From assembly GCF_000143415.4 (NCBI RefSeq), contig NW_003314371.1:517463-581462 (forward strand): 64,000 nt of DNA. The letters are read 5' to 3'. Below, piece after piece: positions 55,533-64,000 of this stretch. The notes under the pieces were generated by a model. That model was not told the DNA's origin. It ran no database searches and worked only from the letters and a program-made list of their open reading frames with translations. This DNA comes from Selaginella moellendorffii. Lineage: Eukaryota; Streptophyta; Lycopodiopsida; Selaginellales; Selaginellaceae. Every line of letters starts with the position of its first letter. Within the stretch, counting starts at the first letter, position 1. The position numbers and the translations under genes were made by a program.

Positions 55533-55737
55533 ATCCACCACGCTTCCCTTCAAGTTCACGCCCTCGTGAACGGAAGCTGAGAGCCACAGCTCTCCCGAGA
55601 GCCCTGCTCTCTTGACACCCTACCCTTTGGGTCGAGCCCAGTGGGAGCAAACTGGACTAGCCAAATGTCAATCAACATGTAGTGTGATTTCCCTATCCAA
55701 CCAACAGAGTCGGACCCGAGACCCCTCTGATACCAAA

Positions 55738-55933
55738 TGTAAGCTCATGAATTTGGACTTCCCGGGAGGTCACCCAACCCAGTACTATTCAAACCCAAGG
55801 ACACTTAACTCCAACTTTCCCAAGACCCTTAATTGATTGGAAAAGGGGGTGCACTCTTGTTCATGGGCCCTTTTCCCTCTATATTTGAACCCCTATGGAT
55901 CGTTTCTCAAGTCGTTCCCTTTGATTGCTTACA
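55738..55933 (-). repeat. Cassandra-like LTR 3
   Basis: 196 bp, the most diverged of the three. 5S-like segment at 55755-55812. Followed directly by the right-hand GTTTT target duplicate. Confidence 0.9.
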
Positions 55934-56163
55934 GTTTTAAGGTGTAATAGGAGAGGAGTTAATTAATATAAAGCTTATTTGTATACAATATTGATGGTGA
56001 ATGTTGATGAATTGAATGGAATTAAGTGGCCTTGTGTATAAGTTGTGTCAACTTGAATTGCAAGTTGTTGTGGTGATATGCATCTTGAAAGTGCAACATA
56101 GAGCTATCCATGGGTAAAAATTGGCTGGAGTAAGTAGATGCTCATATGATCAAATGTTTAACT

Positions 56164-57300
56164 TTAGTATTTTGAAAATTTTAAGTAGTATTTAAGACGA
56201 AGAGGAAATTGTTTTTGAAACATATGGAATGGAATATTTGAATCAAAGGGTCTTAAGTTAATGCATGGGATAAAAGTTTTAATACCTTTAAATTCACCTG
56301 TAATTATTTCACAATCCAAAACTTTATATGAAGTTCTTTTGACCATTAGTCAAGTCCCATTGCATAATCCAATTGTTGGAGACATATTTCTCAGAAAGAT
56401 AATTATACAACCTTCTTTTAGTATCAATTTGTGTGATAGTAGTCCAAAAGGAGTGATAGAGTTTAGAGATTCAATTGGGAAATATTTAGGATGTTTAACA
56501 TTAATAGAGTCAATGCTAATATAAATTTAAGGTGGATTTGGTAATTGAGAGATGATGTTGTTGTTAAATTGAAAATGTATCATCATTGAGAGGTGTTAAA
56601 AATGGCTATATTTGCTGTAATTTGAACATTTGAAATGTCTTCAATATATATATGAAATCAGTAATAAAGGTACTTCTAATTAGTTTTGAAGGAAGAAGGA
56701 TAGAATCAAGTGGTAAAATATGGTTTTATGTGTAATTATTTCTATCACCGACTTTCAATAGCCATTCTACCTAGTCTAGGAACTTGGGGCCAAAACTGCA
56801 TATTTGTTTACAATTGGAACTTTCTAAATAGATTCTATAGACTATTCATTCTTACAGATGTGGAAACAATTTGTACTCGATGACTATGTGGGATAACTAG
56901 TAATGTTTGATGGAAGTCAACCCTTGTAACACCAAATGAAAAATTATTCTCTTTTAAGTCTCTTAAGTAGTGATTTATAACTGAAAAGGCAAGTGTATGA
57001 ACTATACTAATTTCATCCTAAATAAGCATTTGTATTGCTTTCATAGATCTACTGGCACTGTTATTAAGTATTAAACCAGAAACAAATGTATCATTAATTG
57101 GAACTGATAATTTAAAGATCATATGGGATGTTTGCCCATTGTGTAGTAGTGTGCTTGCAATGCCCATCCATGCTATACAAACCACTTTTTTATTGTAGAA
57201 CTCAAAATATTTTACCATTATATTTAATAAATATGTTTTGCTAGTGCTGCCAAGGCCATCAATAAAAATAAAACGGTTAGTATTAGTCGAGCACTCAACA
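56164..57300 (-). pseudogene. Helitron Pif1-like helicase remnant
   Basis: Minus-strand pieces match the helicase half of RepHel: FIFIDGLGSTSKTYLLNI (Walker A, with GTGKT altered to STSKT), VVCIAWMGIASTLLHNGQTS (the AxSGIAA motif Ia area), and near the end FIPCINLRPFDSNIPFHMFQ then KQFPLRLKYYLKFSK, the segment before the final helicase motif. Further upstream, at about 57520-57840, IKTVNNITY, MGLLNDDNEWYNCLQEA and DPPYFLDVFKDQL match the linker before the helicase. Stops and altered P-loop show inactivity. Confidence 0.8.
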
Positions 57301-58074
57301 ATGTTAACAATTTTATTGAATATAGCTAATTATTCAGTATTCAAATTTCTAATATCATGGTAAATTTTTGTATATGAATGGTTACAGTTTAGTATTGATT
57401 GAATAAAAGTATTTAGAGTTGGGATAGGTAAATTGTATGATTAGTTTGTTTTACCATGTATTTTCATTCTTGGATTAATGTTTATTAGAGCAAGTTTATA
57501 TTGGCATACAATATTTATTTTACCAAAATCTTTAGAGAGCTGATCCTTAAAAACATCCAAAAAATATGGTGGGTCTTATGAATTGCAAAAAATGCATATA
57601 AAAGTAAAGAGTTGACGCAATTGTGTAAGCCTTTAAAAATTGCATGCTTCTTGTAAACAGTTATACCACTCATTATCATCGTTAAGAAGACCCATAGCAA
57701 TAGTAGCTTGTTGAAAATTTTAGTAAGTTATATTATTAACTGTTTTAATATTGTCAAAAGATATCACACCTTTTTTATGAAAAAGAATAATACATAAGTG
57801 GTATAACTCGGTATTTAGAGGAAATACTGAGTAAAGTTGAGGAATAACCTTTTTTTTTTTCGACATTGCCATACATTAGCAGATTTATTGAAAACATAAT
57901 ATAAAGGTATTTGAATGTAGGTATATTATTTTGCATTTGGATCATGAATATTGAGCTCAAACCATTTTGTTAGCATTGTTCCATTACATGCTGCTCTTTG
58001 CAAGACATTGTGCTTTAAACCTTCTATAATCTATATAAAAATCAACTCTCATATTTTTTATTAGATCTATAGTA

Positions 58075-59071
58075 TTATAAATTATTGCTTTCAATTTTAA
58101 CATAGGCATCTACAATATATTGTTGGGTGAGTTTTCCAGCATATAAAATTTGGTCATATGTAACTGTAGAGGTTGATAATGTTGAATATCTTTTGAACAA
58201 ATGATAGGCATAATATTGAAGGAGTGTTATATGCTTATTAAAAGAAAGCTTGCCATTTGAAAAAAACAATTTAAAGGTCAAAAGGTGGCACACCATCTTC
58301 ACTTTGGAAAACTATTGTAACATCATTAGTTTGTGGAGTATTATATCGATGATGGTCTATGCCTTCATTTTTAATGAGCATATATACTCCACATAAATTG
58401 CTACTAGAAATGATAGTTCTTGAAATATTTTCTTGTTCCAATTCATACATCATTCTAAATGCTTGTGCATATGGATTAATATGTCAAAGTATCTTATCTA
58501 GTTGAAGCAATAAATTATAATCACAGTTAATGTTAAAAGGGTTTTGTTTTCTGATATCAGTAGCCTCATTGGAGTCTAGCATGTATAATTGATTGTAACT
58601 TGGATTTTGATGTATTGAAGGATGTTGTGGCATAATTTTGTGATAGATTTGTCTATAGCAATATGGACAATGACCTGTAAGAGTATCAATGCTAGCTCCC
58701 ATAGACGTGAAAGCAAGTGCACTATTATATTGTCTTATATTACTCTTGAAATTAGAGTGTTTGTGTGAGGTATATACAGAATACAGAAAAGGTGGTAATG
58801 GAAGTATTGGAGGCAGGTAGACCTGTCCACTCTGGCAACAAATAGATTTGTTATCATCAACAAAGTGTGAAACATGACAATATTTACAAATATATGATAA
58901 AGGACCTATATTCATTGTCAAAATAGATGTATCATTATATAGGTAATTGCTAGCAAATGTGTTGCAAATTTGAGGTGAAGGGGGCAAATGGGAATTGGAA
59001 ATTGACTGTTGTTCAATGTGATGAATACTCAATGAGGAATTATTAAGATTTTTTTGATGTCGATACTCCAT
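58075..59071 (-). pseudogene. Helitron-like N-terminal domain remnant
   Basis: The 195-codon ORF at 58484-59071 matches the Helitron-like N domain: CKYCHVSHFVDDN (zinc-type CxxC), ICCQSGQVYLPPILPLPPFL, FKSNIRQYNSALAFTSMGAS and GHCPYCYRQIYHKI, then QLYMLDSNEATDIR. After a stop, HHRYNTPQTNDVTIVFQ and LTQQYIVDAYVKIESNNL continue the protein. The next recognised piece, about 250 bp further on, already belongs to the pre-helicase linker, so the HUH/two-tyrosine nuclease core appears to be deleted. Confidence 0.82.
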
Positions 59072-59090
59072 AACCTCTTGAATATTATTG

Positions 59091-59624
59091 TTGTAAAGCT
59101 ATATGTATGTTGGTGCTGGTTAGTGTCTTCAGCGTTATCATTGTAGGTGGAATGTGTATATCTGTGTTGAATAGCATTCAGTACATGTCAAAGGCACGAC
59201 ATTAATTTCAACAATTTCTTTTGGAAATGGAGATCAATTATTAGGGCAGATAGAAAGCAAAAGATTTTACGGATGGGCATAAAAACTGACCTTTTGGATG
59301 CAATCGGGTGTTGCCAAAAGAGCAGATTGATGTGTGTTACTTGATACACTGTCTTCTCGTAAGACTTACTTTTTTGCTACCTCATTGTGAGCGCCATGTT
59401 TCCTCCACCAAATTGGGATCTGTGAGGTGCCAGGAATTTGTGGAGGAGTGCGGTGCCTCACATCTGCAAGCTTGAATGGAGGATCATCCCGTCGTGTGGT
59501 GGCCCAGGAGGAGAAAACCCTAGCCCCGGTATGAATGGTGGGAACGTGGAGCCTCACTGGCCATTGGATCCAGCTCATCATTCCTCCCATGTTACATTAT
59601 AATGAGGACTTTTTCAGTGCGTTT
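59091..59624. other. Unassigned, may include Helitron 5' end
   Basis: No TCTCTACTA-like Helitron start was found. A minus-strand frame at 59366-59590 has no recognisable features. Confidence 0.45.
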
Positions 59625-60262
59625 TTAGCGAGTGGAATCTTTCCCAAAGATCAAAAACTTTGCTGCTCGAACTATAAGAACAGAGAGTTCTTGGTTGATC
59701 AAATCATCCAGCAGCAAAAAGAAAACTTCGAAGCTCTTGTGATCTTCAGAAAACTTCCAAACTCTCATGATCATCTCCAAGCATTGGAAATCTTCCAAGC
59801 TCTTGTCAACATTGTATGCATGGAGTAGCAGATTTCCACTCTTCTTCTTTTCCAGCTTCATGGACCCCAAGATGTAATGAAGCTGTGAGGATTGTCGACG
59901 AATCTCCATCACCATGAAGCGTTTGTCCATCCTGCTTGCGCCCTTGGCAAGTTTGGCAGCCATATCCACCAGTCCATCACTGCTGAGTGTGCCATGGAGA
60001 AAGCTCTCCTTGTCTTCACGATCACCACCGGAGAAAGCCACTCCATCTTTGGAACGATGTACCACTTGCTTGTTGCATGCTCTAGAGCTGATGCGAAAGT
60101 TTGGAATCCTTCCATGTCCATCCACCAGCCCTTCCAATGCCTAGAGTTCACAGTTGAGTCTCCATATGCATTGCCTCGAAAGTCATTGCTCATTGTGCAC
60201 AGAAACTTCCACAGCGCAGGCTCATAGAAGAGGTAGCCATACAGTAGAGCTTTTGAGCTCAC
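59625..60262 (-). CDS. Unrecognised ORF region
   Basis: Two overlapping minus-strand frames, 60262-59909 and 60137-59625 (170 codons), read like one protein with a frame change near 60130 in HWKG / GLVDGHG. The second contains KDGVAFSGGDREDKESFLHG and, near its end, FEVFFLLLDDLINQELSVLI. No known domain was recognised. It may be a broken gene or a chance frame. Confidence 0.3.
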
Positions 60263-60534
60263 TCAAATGTCACTACTTCCAAAAAGCAACTCTAGTGTCT
60301 CAAGAGCTATAACTTTCATCAGCAGATTGAGTTGGTTCTTGAGTTGATTCTTCCTTTCTGCCAGAGTTTCTCTGACTTGAGGCCCCAGAAAAAACCTGAG
60401 AAACCGTGGAATTCCAGTAAGAACACATTTTCTGGCTCGTGTAGCAAGAATCTAAGAGTTAGAGTTCCAGCTCCAACCACTGTTGGCCTCGCAAATGCTG
60501 TTAAGTTTGGATTGATGACACTGTAGTCTATTTG

Positions 60535-60720
60535 GATTTGGGTCTATGAATAAGAGTGCAACCCTTTTTCCAATTAGTTAAGGGTTTTGGGATATTTGGG
60601 GTTAAATGTCCTTAAGTTTGAATAATATTGAGCTGAATAACCTCTTGAAAAGTCCAAATTCAAAAACTTACATTTGGTATCAGAGAAGGGACCCCCTTGT
60701 GCCAAAGACTATAACACTAC
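60535..60720 (+). mobile_element. Diverged Cassandra-like LTR and primer site (relic)
   Basis: Plus strand, opposite to the tandem element. AATAAGAGTGCAACCC, TTAGTTAAGGGTTTTGGGA, TGTCCTTAAGTTTGAATA and AGTCCAAATTC follow the 3' two-thirds of the Cassandra-like LTR in order, ending CTTACA. It is followed by TTTGGTATCAGAG, the primer-binding site. The LTR 5' part is missing and the 5S-like portion is worn. Confidence 0.75.
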
Positions 60721-60740
60721 TTTTTCCTTTTGACCATCTG

Positions 60741-60821
60741 CCACTCACTTTACAATTAGATGCATTCCCTAGAAGAATAGACTCGTCAGTATGCCACTCA
60801 CTTTACAATTAGATGCATTCT
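60741..60821. repeat. 27-bp direct repeat, two copies
   Basis: CCACTCACTTTACAATTAGA plus seven bases occurs at 60741-60767 and 60795-60821. The gypsy LTR begins directly after the second copy. Confidence 0.9.
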
Positions 60822-61180
60822 GTCAGGAATCCCCAATTTTTGCCACATTCCTGACTCTCGCCGGATTCTTGACCTGCAGGTCATATTCCTGACTCTCGAG
60901 ACACTTCCCTATTCTTGACTCTCTGATTTCCCATACGATTCCTGAGTCTCAAACCACATTCCTGATGATGACGTGGTGCCTCCTCGACCTCAGCTATATT
61001 TAGACCATCTTTGATCCAAGAGTGGTGGAGCTTCATCAACCTATAGTATATATAAGTTAGCTTTGTTTCATTTTTCCACAATCTGAATCAATGCTAGTCT
61101 AATGCCTCTTCCTCGTTTCCATTAGCTTTTGTCTTTGTCTTCTACATTTTCCAGTCTTGATCTTGTTGGGGGTCTTGACA
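60822..61180 (+). repeat. Gypsy 5' LTR
   Basis: TGTCAGGAAT start and GGTCTTGACA end. Contains many scattered TTCCTGACTCT-type short repeats in its first third. Confidence 0.7.
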
Positions 61181-61275
61181 ATTTGATTCAGATTATGCTT
61201 TTTACTTTTGCTTTAGCTCATTTTGATTGTTTGACTGCCTTTGCCTTTTTTCCTCCTTTTCTTTCTTCTTTGCCG

Positions 61276-61970
61276 ATGGAATCTCCAAGCCATCCTGACT
61301 TCTTTGCCGAAATCCTTGCAAAAATCCAATCTGAGAATACCGAGCTAAAGGCGACCCTTCTTCATATGCAATAGGAGCTTGCTTCACTTTCAGCTCAAGG
61401 ATCAAGTAGAGTTCCTGAACCGAAGGTGAGTTTCCCGGCAAAGTTTTCAGGCAAGCGTTCGGAGCTTCGTGGATTCCTGAACCAGATGGAGCTAATCTTC
61501 ACACTTCAACATTGGCAGTACCCCACTCCCGAGTCTCAAATTGGCACGATCAGGACATTGCTCGAAGGTGCAGCTTTGTCATGGTTTTCTCCTCTCCTGG
61601 AGAAGAGCATGAAAGGGGTTGTGGTTCCAGAGCTAATGGATCTTTAGTTGTTCAAAGAGAAGCTCAAAGCATGTTTTGGCGAGATAGATCGGGTTCGGGC
61701 TGCCACCATAAAAATGAGACGTCTCTCTCAAGGGTCTCATCCTGCCCCGATCTATACTGCGGAGTTCCAACTCCTTGCCTTGGACACTCAGTGGGATGAG
61801 TGGGCCTTGATTGATCAATTTCATTTCGGCCTCAACAATGGTGTCAAGGATTTGTTGCTCATCATGGAGGATCCCACGGACCCGTCGGATGCCATCAACA
61901 AAGTTGTTTGATGCGACAATCGTCTCTTTGAACGTTGTCAGGAAAGTCGCTGCGCCGCCGTTTTCCCATC
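61276..61970 (+). pseudogene. Gypsy gag remnant
   Basis: Starts MESPSHPDFFAEIL. The conserved capsid part is KFSGKRSELRGFLNQMELIF, LLEGAALSWFSPLLE and LFKEKLKACFGEIDRVRAAT, with LDTQWDEWALIDQFHFGLN after it. In-frame stops at 61372, 61645 and 61909 and a later frame change disable it. No zinc knuckle was seen. Confidence 0.8.
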
Positions 61971-62374
61971 CTAGACTCAGGAATCCTAGTTTGAGTCTTT
62001 GGGGCATACTCCTGAACCTATTGCTTTAGTCCCAATGGATATTTCTGGTACTCCTCGACTCATCATAGGAAGTTGAGTCCTACTGAGAAGCAACGTCGAA
62101 TATCTCATAATCTTTGCCTCTACTGTGTTGATCCTAATCATAAAGCAGCTGTGTGTCCCAAGAAGCTTCCCTGACTGCTCGAGTTCACTCTACCTCAAGG
62201 TCCACCTCTATTGCAGTCAGGAAACAACCCTATCCAAACAAAGTAAGAGCTGTCTGTTTGGACTCCCCGAATAAAAATCACTTTTCTTCTTTATCAAGCT
62301 CCTCACACCTTTCATCAAAGCCACCACCAATTCCCACAACTTCCGCATCCCATGTCTCCTTTCTTTCACCGGAC

Positions 62375-63690
62375 AATTAGGACTTAAGGCTTTAGCGCTA
62401 CTGGACTCAGGTGCAACTTCCTACTTCATGAACACGGACTTTGCTGCCTGACATCATGTTCCTCTTTCTCCTACCATATGGGATCTGAGGGTTGAAGGCA
62501 TCGGCGGGCATTTTGTGTCTCCATCTTCTGGACTTAGGGAAACATTGCCTGTTCGAGTACACATCGAGTCCACCATCATTGATATCGCCTTCAACATCAT
62601 CAACAGCAAGTCCTCCTCTTTGGTGCTTGGCCTTCCTTGGTTCCAACTACACCAGCCTCATATCTGTTGGAAGGAATTATAGCTCGTCTCTCTTATGTCA
62701 CCATCTCCCATGGCTTCCCCTATTGTTTATCGAGTCCGAATTAGAAAAAGTTCCCTAAACTCAAATTGGGGTTTTGTTCCTGACTCTACGAAGTTTTCAC
62801 CCTTTTTTTTTCCCTCTCTTCCAACTTACACTAGACAGTATCCTCATCTCATCATTCCATTCAGTCATATGCCTCCTTCTATCTCCACAATCACTATGAA
62901 AGAACTCCTTCATGAAGAACCTATTTTCCTTTTTGCTTTGCATGTTTCTCCTGTTAGTCTTCTTGAGAAGTATCATGATTTTGGGGATGTGTTTGACAAG
63001 AAAAAAGCTAGTGTACTGCTTATTCATCAGCCTTACAACTGTCCTATTGATTTATAGGAAGGAGCATCACCTCTGTGGAGGCCTATCTACAGGTTATCCC
63101 CGTCCGAGCTTAAGGCCCTCAAAGAGTACGTGGACAAGAACCTTGCCTTGGGGTAGATTTAGCATTCAAAGTCCCCGGCTAGAGCGCCTGTCTTCTTTAT
63201 CAAGAAGAAAGATGGGAGTCTGTAGCTAGTCGTCGACTACCGAGGTTTGAACAAGGTGACTGTTCGGAACCGTTATCCGCTGCCCTTGATCTCGGACTTG
63301 TTGGAACGCCTCAGCGGTGCCCGCTTCTTCACAAAGATCGACCTCCGTGGAGCATACAATCTGATCCGGATCTAGCCTGGCAATGAATGGAAGACTACAT
63401 TCTGAACCCGCTATGGCCACTTTGAGTACACTGTCATGCCATTTGGCTTGACAAATGCTCCAACAGTTTTTCAACACATAGCGAACAATGTCTTTCGGGA
63501 GTTTCTTGATCAAATGGTGATCGTCTACCTCGACAACATCCTCATCTACTCAAAAACTCAAGAGGAGCACGACGAGCATGTGCACAAAGTGCTAGCGAAG
63601 TTGCGAGAACATAGCCTATACGCAAAGCTTGAGTAATGTTCCTTCGATCAGAAGTCTGTGGAGTTCCTTGGGTACATTGTCACTCATGAG
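62375..63690 (+). pseudogene. Gypsy pol remnant (protease and reverse transcriptase)
   Basis: Protease: ALLDSGATSYFMN (DSGA active site) and LVLGLPWF. Reverse transcriptase from about 63060: [80 protein letters not shown] and [10 protein letters not shown], where the usual Asp-Asp pair reads Asp-Asn, then FLGYIVTHEGI. At least six in-frame stops interrupt the RT. The order and motifs are typical of Ty3/gypsy. Confidence 0.88.
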
Positions 63691-63695
63691 GGTAT

Positions 63696-64000
63696 TGTAA
63701 GTGATTAATTTTTCCATTCTACTTTAGTCACTTAACCATACCTCCGACCACTTGGAGGAGTCTCATTCATAACCTCCATAAGTCCCATTCAGGACTTGGG
63801 GCTTGCTAGCCTTGAGAATGGCATCCATACCACTCAACCTTTGCACTTGGTTCAAGTGCTCCACGTGTCTGATCCTATGACCAACACCCCAAGGTACTAC
63901 TGACCTCTCAGCCCGTTATGCTAAGGCCATGCCCATTTACCTTGGTCACCCTGGTGGTCCAACACCACCTACATCGCAGTCCCATCTCTCAAAGACTAGG
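63696..64000. other. Sequence beyond the gypsy break, unassigned
   Basis: Begins TGTAAGTGATTAATTTTTCC right after the RT fragment ends. It may be the edge of another inserted element, but only about 300 bp are visible and no terminus can be confirmed. Confidence 0.4.

Larger units (their letters stand above)
54938..55933 (-). mobile_element. Tandem Cassandra-like TRIM with 5S-rRNA-derived LTRs
   Basis: Structure LTR-internal-LTR-internal-LTR, read on the minus strand. Each LTR begins TGTAAGC and ends GCTTACA. Right after each LTR comes TTTGGTATCAGAG, the initiator-tRNA-Met primer-binding site; a purine-rich tract (GAAGGGAAGCGTGGTGGAT) precedes the next LTR. Inside each LTR, GTTAAGC, CCTTGGG, TAGTACTGGG and TGGGTGACCTCCCGGGAAGT follow the 3' half of plant 5S rRNA, including the A-box/C-box promoter region. 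The whole unit is bounded by a perfect 5-bp target duplication, GTTTT (54933-54937 and 55934-55938). No protein is encoded, as expected for Cassandra. Three LTRs sharing two interiors is a known tandem arrangement. Confidence 0.9.
54726..59090 (-). mobile_element. Degenerate Helitron (rolling-circle transposon), interrupted
   Basis: Coding remnants of a RepHel protein run from about 59071 down to 56164 on the minus strand. The proposed 3' terminus is at 54726: reading the minus strand, CCCAGCATTGGCTGGG can fold into a 6-bp hairpin and is followed after 7 bases by CTAG (the CTRR terminus) and then T, the host base expected for Helitrons. The 5' end (TC...) could not be fixed; it lies at or beyond about 59090. 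A Cassandra-like element (54938-55933) is inserted between the helicase and the 3' end. Multiple stops show the element is dead. Confidence 0.75.
60822..63695 (+). mobile_element. Ty3/gypsy LTR retrotransposon (inactive, 3' part missing)
   Basis: A 5' LTR at 60822-61180 (359 bp) begins TGTCA and ends TGACA, a 5-bp inverted terminus, with a TATATATAAG-type promoter near 61050. A worn primer site (ATTTGATTCAGATTATGC) follows. Gag, protease and reverse transcriptase follow in the gypsy order on the plus strand. RNase H, integrase and the 3' LTR are not seen before 63695, where the similarity stops. Confidence 0.85.

Noticed and set aside
54938-55738. CRISPR-like array (regular 400-bp repeats)
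   Set aside because: Units are LTR-sized with no short spacers, in a plant nuclear context.
54938-55933. A 5S rRNA gene cluster
   Set aside because: Only the 3' half of 5S is matched, it is imperfect, and it lies within LTR-type ends with primer sites and a target duplication.
60535-61180. Idea that the gypsy element uses the 5S-containing LTR and is the missing autonomous partner of Cassandra
   Set aside because: A separate LTR with matching TGTCA/TGACA ends and its own worn primer site lies between the Cassandra relic and gag, so the gypsy has its own terminus.
61150-61260. Second Cassandra primer site in the gypsy leader
   Set aside because: ATTTGATTCAGATTATGC only loosely resembles the tRNA-Met site and fits better as the gypsy's own worn primer site.

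Overview
This window is nuclear DNA from a vascular plant, most likely a lycophyte of the Selaginella type. The evidence is many split plant genes with very short introns (often about 45-90 bp), a plastid assembly factor (HCF101), a cellulose-synthase-interactive ARM/C2 protein, PPR editing-type proteins, an expanded set of CYP71-clan P450s, and a fragment of a microbial-type (MTPSL) terpene synthase, a family well known from Selaginella. The species call is inference from content; no search was run.

Left third (1-12.3 kb): a rearranged duplication zone. It holds an SDI1/MS5-like TPR gene (cut by the window edge), a Maf-type nucleotide pyrophosphatase head-to-head with an EEF1AKMT4-like methyltransferase (37 bp between start codons), decayed PPR fragments, a broken trypsin-fold gene, an inverted broken copy of the SDI1-like gene, an unrecognised gene with decapeptide repeats, two further broken methyltransferase copies, and one long intronless PPR gene. 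The unit [unrecognised gene / methyltransferase / PPR] has been copied about three times and only some members stay open.

Middle (11.6-38.4 kb): mostly intact housekeeping genes. They are a P450, a PTEN-type phosphatase, a small hydrophilic protein, replication factor C subunit 2/Rfc4, HCF101, CSI1 (about 2,113 aa), a BTB/POZ protein, a second P450, and a METTL21-type methyltransferase. RFC and HCF101 converge with 37 bp between stop codons; HCF101 and CSI1 diverge. Long AT-rich stretches surround the P450 genes.

Right-centre (38.4-54.4 kb): an imperfect tandem duplication offset by 8,781 bp. Each copy holds a P450 gene (apparently identical over about 2.28 kb, although flanking duplicated DNA has clearly diverged), two unrecognised ORFs, and a DYW-type PPR gene (one open, one broken). 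A broken terpene synthase lies between the copies, so P450s and a terpene synthase sit together.

Right end (54.4-64 kb): nested transposons. A decayed Helitron on the minus strand (helicase and N-terminal domain visible, nuclease core apparently lost) is interrupted by a tandem Cassandra-like element whose LTRs carry 5S-rRNA-derived sequence and which is bounded by a perfect 5-bp target duplication. Further right are a second, diverged Cassandra-like LTR relic and a Ty3/gypsy element with a clear 5' LTR, gag, protease and reverse transcriptase, disabled by many in-frame stops.
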